DNA of 64,000 bases. Source: Oscillospiraceae bacterium (lineage in GTDB: Bacteria > Bacillota > Clostridia > Oscillospirales > Ruminococcaceae). Both the position numbers and the translations under genes were made by a program. A model generated the notes under the pieces. The model saw only the letters and a list, made by a program, of their open reading frames with translations. It ran no database searches and was not told the DNA's origin. Numbering within the stretch: position 1 is the first letter of the stretch; every line of letters begins with the position of its first letter. Shown piece by piece: positions 61,077 through 64,000 of the stretch. The stretch spans positions 62,001 through 126,000 of the forward strand of contig JAFSFT010000063.1 of the NCBI GenBank assembly GCA_017435045.1, written 5' to 3'.

Positions 61077-62465
61077 GTGAATATAAAGGCATTGTTTGCA
61101 CCCTCTGATATGACAGAGGGCTCGCCTGCAAAAAAGATTGTTCTTTTTACAATACCAATGCTCATAGGCAATATTGCCCAGCAGCTTTACAATACAGTGG
61201 ACAGCATTGTTGTAGGCAAATATGTAGGGGACAACGCCCTTGCGGCTGTTGGTTCTGCCAGCCCTATCTTTAACCTGCTGCTTGTTCTGTTTGTGGGTAT
61301 TTCCACAGGCGCAGGTATTATGGTTTCCCAGTATTTTGGTGCCAAGGAGAGGGAAAATCTTTCAAAAAGCATAGGCAACAGTATAACGCTGACAATTATT
61401 GCTACCATTGTAATTATGATAGTTTCTGTTTTTGCAGTTGACCCTATACTTCATCTGCTTGGTACACCGGACAGCATTATCGGCTGGTGTCACGACTATC
61501 TTATGATACTTATGATGGGCGTTGGCGGCATGGCGTTTTATAATATTCTCGGCGGTATTCTGCGAGGCCTGGGAGACTCCACCTCGGCACTTGTATACCT
61601 GCTTATCGCAACGGTTATCAACATTGTTCTCGACGTTTATTTTGTTGCGGTGCTTGGCATGGAGGTTGCAGGTGTTGCACTGGCAACGGTTATTGCACAG
61701 TCGGTTTCTGCAATTCTCTGTCTTTTCAAGCTGCTCCGTATGAAAACTGTGTTTGAACTTGGCTTGAAGGAGCTCAAACCTGTAAAAAGATACACAATGG
61801 AGGTTATCGGCCTTGGTCTTCCATCAGGGCTTACACAGGCAATTTTCTCTATGGCAATGATTGTGGTGCAGTCCCTCACCAACAGCTTTGGAGAAATGGT
61901 TATTGCCGCAAACGTTATAATTATGCGTGTTGACGGCTTTGCGATGATGCCAAACTTCTCTTTCGGCACAGCACTTACAACCTTTGCAGGGCAGAATGTG
62001 GGGGCATGCCGCTTTGACCGTGTGGAAGAAGGTGCAAAGGTTGGCACACTTATTGCAGTAGGTGTTGCAGCGACAATCACGGTTATCATTCTGCTTTTCG
62101 GCAATATCCTTATGTACGCATTTACCGATACAGCAGAACTGGTTGACCTGAGTATGCGAATGATGCGTGTATTGGCAGTTGGTTACATTGCAATGGCGGT
62201 TACACAGTGCTTGTCCGGTGTAATGCGCGGTGCGGGCGACACAATGAGCCCTATGTGGATTTCCATTATAACAACAGTTTTTATCCGTGTTCCGCTGGCT
62301 TATGCAATTGCATATCTCACCAGAACACCGGAATTGCCTACAGGCTCTTATCAGGCACTGTTCATCTCTCTGCTTACAAGCTGGGTGATGGGCGCGATTA
62401 TCACAGCTATTGCATACCGCCGCCGCAAATGGAAGCACAGAGCAATGGTTTATAACGGAAAATAA
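61077..62465 (+). CDS. MATE-family efflux transporter
   Basis: This 462-residue, 12-TM exporter is driven by Na+ or H+. Two MatE repeats are seen: the N-half has FTIPMLIGNIAQQLYNTVDS and the C-half GLGLPSGLTQAIFS. DTMSPMW and GAGDTMSP are characteristic. The start is GTG at 61077, with GGGAGG 8-10 bases upstream. It belongs to the NorM/DinF group. The substrate is unknown. A perfect terminator follows. Confidence 0.95.
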   Translation: MNIKALFAPSDMTEGSPAKKIVLFTIPMLIGNIAQQLYNTVDSIVVGKYVGDNALAAVGSASPIFNLLLVLFVGISTGAGIMVSQYFGAKERENLSKSIGNSITLTIIATIVIMIVSVFAVDPILHLLGTPDSIIGWCHDYLMILMMGVGGMAFYNILGGILRGLGDSTSALVYLLIATVINIVLDVYFVAVLGMEVAGVALATVIAQSVSAILCLFKLLRMKTVFELGLKELKPVKRYTMEVIGLGLPSGLTQAIFSMAMIVVQSLTNSFGEMVIAANVIIMRVDGFAMMPNFSFGTALTTFAGQNVGACRFDRVEEGAKVGTLIAVGVAATITVIILLFGNILMYAFTDTAELVDLSMRMMRVLAVGYIAMAVTQCLSGVMRGAGDTMSPMWISIITTVFIRVPLAYAIAYLTRTPELPTGSYQALFISLLTSWVMGAIITAIAYRRRKWKHRAMVYNGK

Positions 62466-62474
62466 TGAAAATAA

Positions 62475-62508
62475 AAAAGTCTGTACTGAAAAAGTACAGA
62501 CTTTTTAC
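62475..62508 (+). terminator. Terminator after the MATE gene
   Basis: AAAAAGTCTGTAC pairs perfectly with GTACAGACTTTTT with a short loop. Confidence 0.9.
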
Positions 62509-62529
62509 TTTAAGCAGAGAAAATGATTT

Positions 62530-62595
62530 TGGTATGGCGGTGGGGAACGATCCCCACTTTACAATCGCCCATGTGTGAATACAGGTTACGCCATC
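62530..62595. other. Structured non-coding sequence downstream of tRNA-Arg
   Basis: An outer pair ATGGCG (about 62535)/CGCCAT (about 62589) encloses a strong hairpin GTGGGGA-ACGA-TCCCCAC. It lies 3' of the tRNA on its transcript and could be a processing or termination structure. No known RNA family is recognised. Confidence 0.4.
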
Positions 62596-62643
62596 TTTCC
62601 AGCCAGCAGATACCAGGTTCACACGCAATTACTGCTGACAGGA

Positions 62644-62718
62644 TGGCACCCCCAGCGAGAATCGAACTCACAACTAACCCTTAGGAGGGGTTTGTTATAT
62701 CCATTTAACTATGGAGGC
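62644..62718 (-). tRNA. tRNA-Arg (anticodon CCT)
   Basis: On the minus strand 75 bases fold into a cloverleaf. The acceptor is GCCTCCA with TGGGGGT (two G-U pairs), then discriminator G and an encoded CCA. The D stem is GTTA/TAAC and the anticodon stem AACCC/GGGTT with loop CTCCTAA, giving anticodon CCT for AGG codons. The T arm is GTGAG-TTCGATT-CTCGC. Its 5' half is duplicated at 62845-62903. Confidence 0.93.
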
Positions 62719-62903
62719 ATAAATTTAGTAATTGTACAAACGTTTGCTACTGCGAGGCAGAGCCGAGCAACATGGTTCTTGCGGCTGAAATCTTTGATTT
62801 CAGCAATGCAAAGCATTGGTTGCAAAAGCAACACGCAAGGTTCATATATCCATTTAACTATGGAGGCATAAATTTAATAATTGTACAAATGTTTGTTATT
62901 GCG
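62696..62903. repeat. Duplicated tRNA-Arg 5' half, direct repeat
   Basis: The 59 bases at 62696-62754 (tRNA 5' half plus upstream flank) recur at 62845-62903 with four differences, all transitions. The copies are 149 bases apart in the same orientation. The second has only the acceptor 5' strand and D arm and cannot make a tRNA. Confidence 0.88.
62778..62839. repeat. Cloverleaf-forming element between the tRNA repeats
   Basis: The outer stem is CTTGCG (62778-62783)/CGCAAG (62834-62839). Inside it three perfect hairpins follow each other almost without gaps: GCTGAAATC/GATTTCAGC (62784-62804), AATGC/GCATT (62805-62817) and GTTGC/GCAAC (62819-62832). Loops are three or four bases. The result is a four-way junction with only two unpaired bases at the centre. 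I do not recognise the family. Confidence 0.7.
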
Positions 62904-62979
62904 TCCTGAAATTTGCACAGCGGATAGAGCATACGTCTTCATGAAACGCTATATAATAATACACCATTATGCAACAAAA

Positions 62980-63008
62980 ATCAAGCCGACATTATGTCGG
63001 CTTTTCAT
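62980..63008 (-). terminator. Terminator after the AEC transporter gene
   Basis: The stem AAGCCGACAT/ATGTCGGCTT (62983-63003) has a T tract (GATTTTTG) on the minus strand. It may also act on the plus strand (TTTTCATTT). Confidence 0.78.
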
Positions 63009-63944
63009 TTATATCGTCAGCATAAATACCAAAGGTATAGTCACAACGCACATAATATGGGAGATAATAGCCATGCCTGCGGCGTGGCTTGTGTCCAGTC
63101 CGTAGGCACTCGGCACAATTATATTGTTTGTGCCAAGGGGCATTGCAAGAGCACATACTGCGCAGATAAATGTTGTCTGTGACACAGGGATAAATCTGAA
63201 CACCAGAGCAAAAAACAGAGGGATAATCACAAGTCTTGCCACGGAAAGGGCATATATTTTTACATCTCTGAATGTCTGTTTAAGGTCAATTGCAGAAACT
63301 GTAATACCAGTCAGCAGCATTGCCACAGGAGACATACAGTTGCCCGAAACTGTTATTGCATCGCGGAGAAAATCGGGCACAGGTATCTGCATAATACCGA
63401 TTACCATACCGATAAGCATACCTGCAAACATCGGGTTTACAAGATTTTTTGCGGTAGCTTTCAGACTGTGGCTGCCTTTTTCGCTTGGAATAAGGTATCT
63501 CGGCACCGCCCACATCTGCTGTACCACCCAGAACGGCAGGGTAAAGATGAGATATTCAAAGAAAATTTCGGGGAACAAAGCAAGCATAACAGGGTTGCCC
63601 ACAAAGCCGAAATTGGGGATAACCAGACCATATGCAGAGATTTTCTGCAGATACTCATCCTTGCCGATTACAAGCCGTGCAATAATTGCGGCAATGGGGA
63701 TAATTGCCAGTTCAACCGCAAAACCTGCCAGCAGGATTTTCCAGGTTTTGCCTATGGTTTCCAAGGTGAATTTGTCGATAAATGTGCCCATAACCAGTGC
63801 AGGCATAAACAGGCAGTTTTCCAGCTTTGACAAAACAGAAACGCTGTTGTCGGGAACAGATTTTGTCTTTGCCAGTATAAAGCCTGCCGCCACAAAGCTT
63901 AAAAGCAACAGGGTCTGGGTGAGTGTTTGTGTAAAAAGAGTCAT
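63009..63944 (-). CDS. AEC-family (auxin efflux carrier-like) transporter
   Basis: This 311-residue membrane protein has about ten TM helices in two inverted halves. The family-type segments are FMPALVMGTFI, GLVIPNFGFVGNPVM (unwound helix with Asn/Pro), GMLIGMVIG and PLGTNNIIVPSAYG. Bacterial members move carboxylates such as malate. The substrate is unknown here. GAGGC precedes the ATG. The 56 bases after it to the window end show nothing. Confidence 0.9.
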   Translation of the reverse strand: MTLFTQTLTQTLLLLSFVAAGFILAKTKSVPDNSVSVLSKLENCLFMPALVMGTFIDKFTLETIGKTWKILLAGFAVELAIIPIAAIIARLVIGKDEYLQKISAYGLVIPNFGFVGNPVMLALFPEIFFEYLIFTLPFWVVQQMWAVPRYLIPSEKGSHSLKATAKNLVNPMFAGMLIGMVIGIMQIPVPDFLRDAITVSGNCMSPVAMLLTGITVSAIDLKQTFRDVKIYALSVARLVIIPLFFALVFRFIPVSQTTFICAVCALAMPLGTNNIIVPSAYGLDTSHAAGMAIISHIMCVVTIPLVFMLTI

Positions 63945-64000
63945 ATGTAAAAGCCTCTATAAAAAGATTGAAAGGATAAGCGGCAGGGTAATGCAGGACA

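Noticed and set aside
62845..62903. Second tRNA-Arg gene
   Set aside because: Only the 5' half (acceptor strand and D arm) is present; anticodon arm, T arm and 3' end are missing.

Overview
The window is a stretch of bacterial chromosome from a low-GC Gram-positive anaerobe, most likely a gut-type member of the Clostridia (Oscillospirales-like). The evidence is strong AGGAGG-type ribosome binding sites, sigma-A promoters with 17-base spacers, T-box and SAM-I leaders, Rex, CdaA/CdaR, a bifunctional Rel, TepA next to FtsK/SpoIIIE, HemZ, and a four-subunit ferredoxin-dependent 2-oxoacid oxidoreductase. No phage, transposase, plasmid or CRISPR locus is visible. The species assignment is inference.

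Layout. 1-1.1 kb (minus): tsaE-tsaB and the first bases of a rimI-like gene (t6A tRNA modification). 1.3-2.4 kb: rodA. 2.5-4.4 kb (minus): padR, a DUF1700 gene, a 29-residue membrane peptide and a one-TM protein, behind a consensus promoter with a dyad. 4.9-9.1 kb: a ZIP metal transporter, then a lipoprotein/response regulator/histidine kinase operon. 9.1-14.7 kb: DUF1385, prmC, recA-recX, rimO, pgsA. 14.7-16.5 kb: a cysteine T-box leader and cysS. 16.9-20.5 kb: a GntR/ABC operon. 20.7-23.9 kb: TraX-like protein, glutaminase, metallophosphoesterase lipoprotein. 24.0-31.2 kb: divergent rex/tepA, ftsK, a YgiQ radical SAM gene, a frameshifted ComEC-like metallo-hydrolase and a DUF3006-like gene. 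31.3-33.5 kb: DUF1836, degV and a GNAT-like gene.

33.7-42.0 kb is the most distinctive part. Two methionine gamma-lyase paralogues (the first behind a SAM-I riboswitch) are followed by a NhaC-superfamily transporter carrying an in-frame TAG, and by porGDAB. Read together this could be a methionine or 2-oxoacid fermentation block: uptake, cleavage to 2-oxobutyrate, ammonia and methanethiol, then ferredoxin-linked oxidation to an acyl-CoA. The transporter, POR genes and the second lyase share a codon bias typical of very highly expressed genes.

42-64 kb: a second ZIP transporter, an ABC exporter, a one-TM acidic Cys-rich protein, cdaA-cdaR, a COG2509-type flavoprotein, then a tightly packed run recJ-rel-dtd-MBL-hemZ-udk-like. 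After this come a zinc-ribbon protein, a glycosyltransferase, a coiled-coil protein, an XRE regulator with membrane segments, a MATE exporter, tRNA-Arg(CCT) with a duplicated 5' half flanking a cloverleaf-like sequence, and an AEC transporter. Long antisense ORFs are shadows produced by codon bias and are not annotated.
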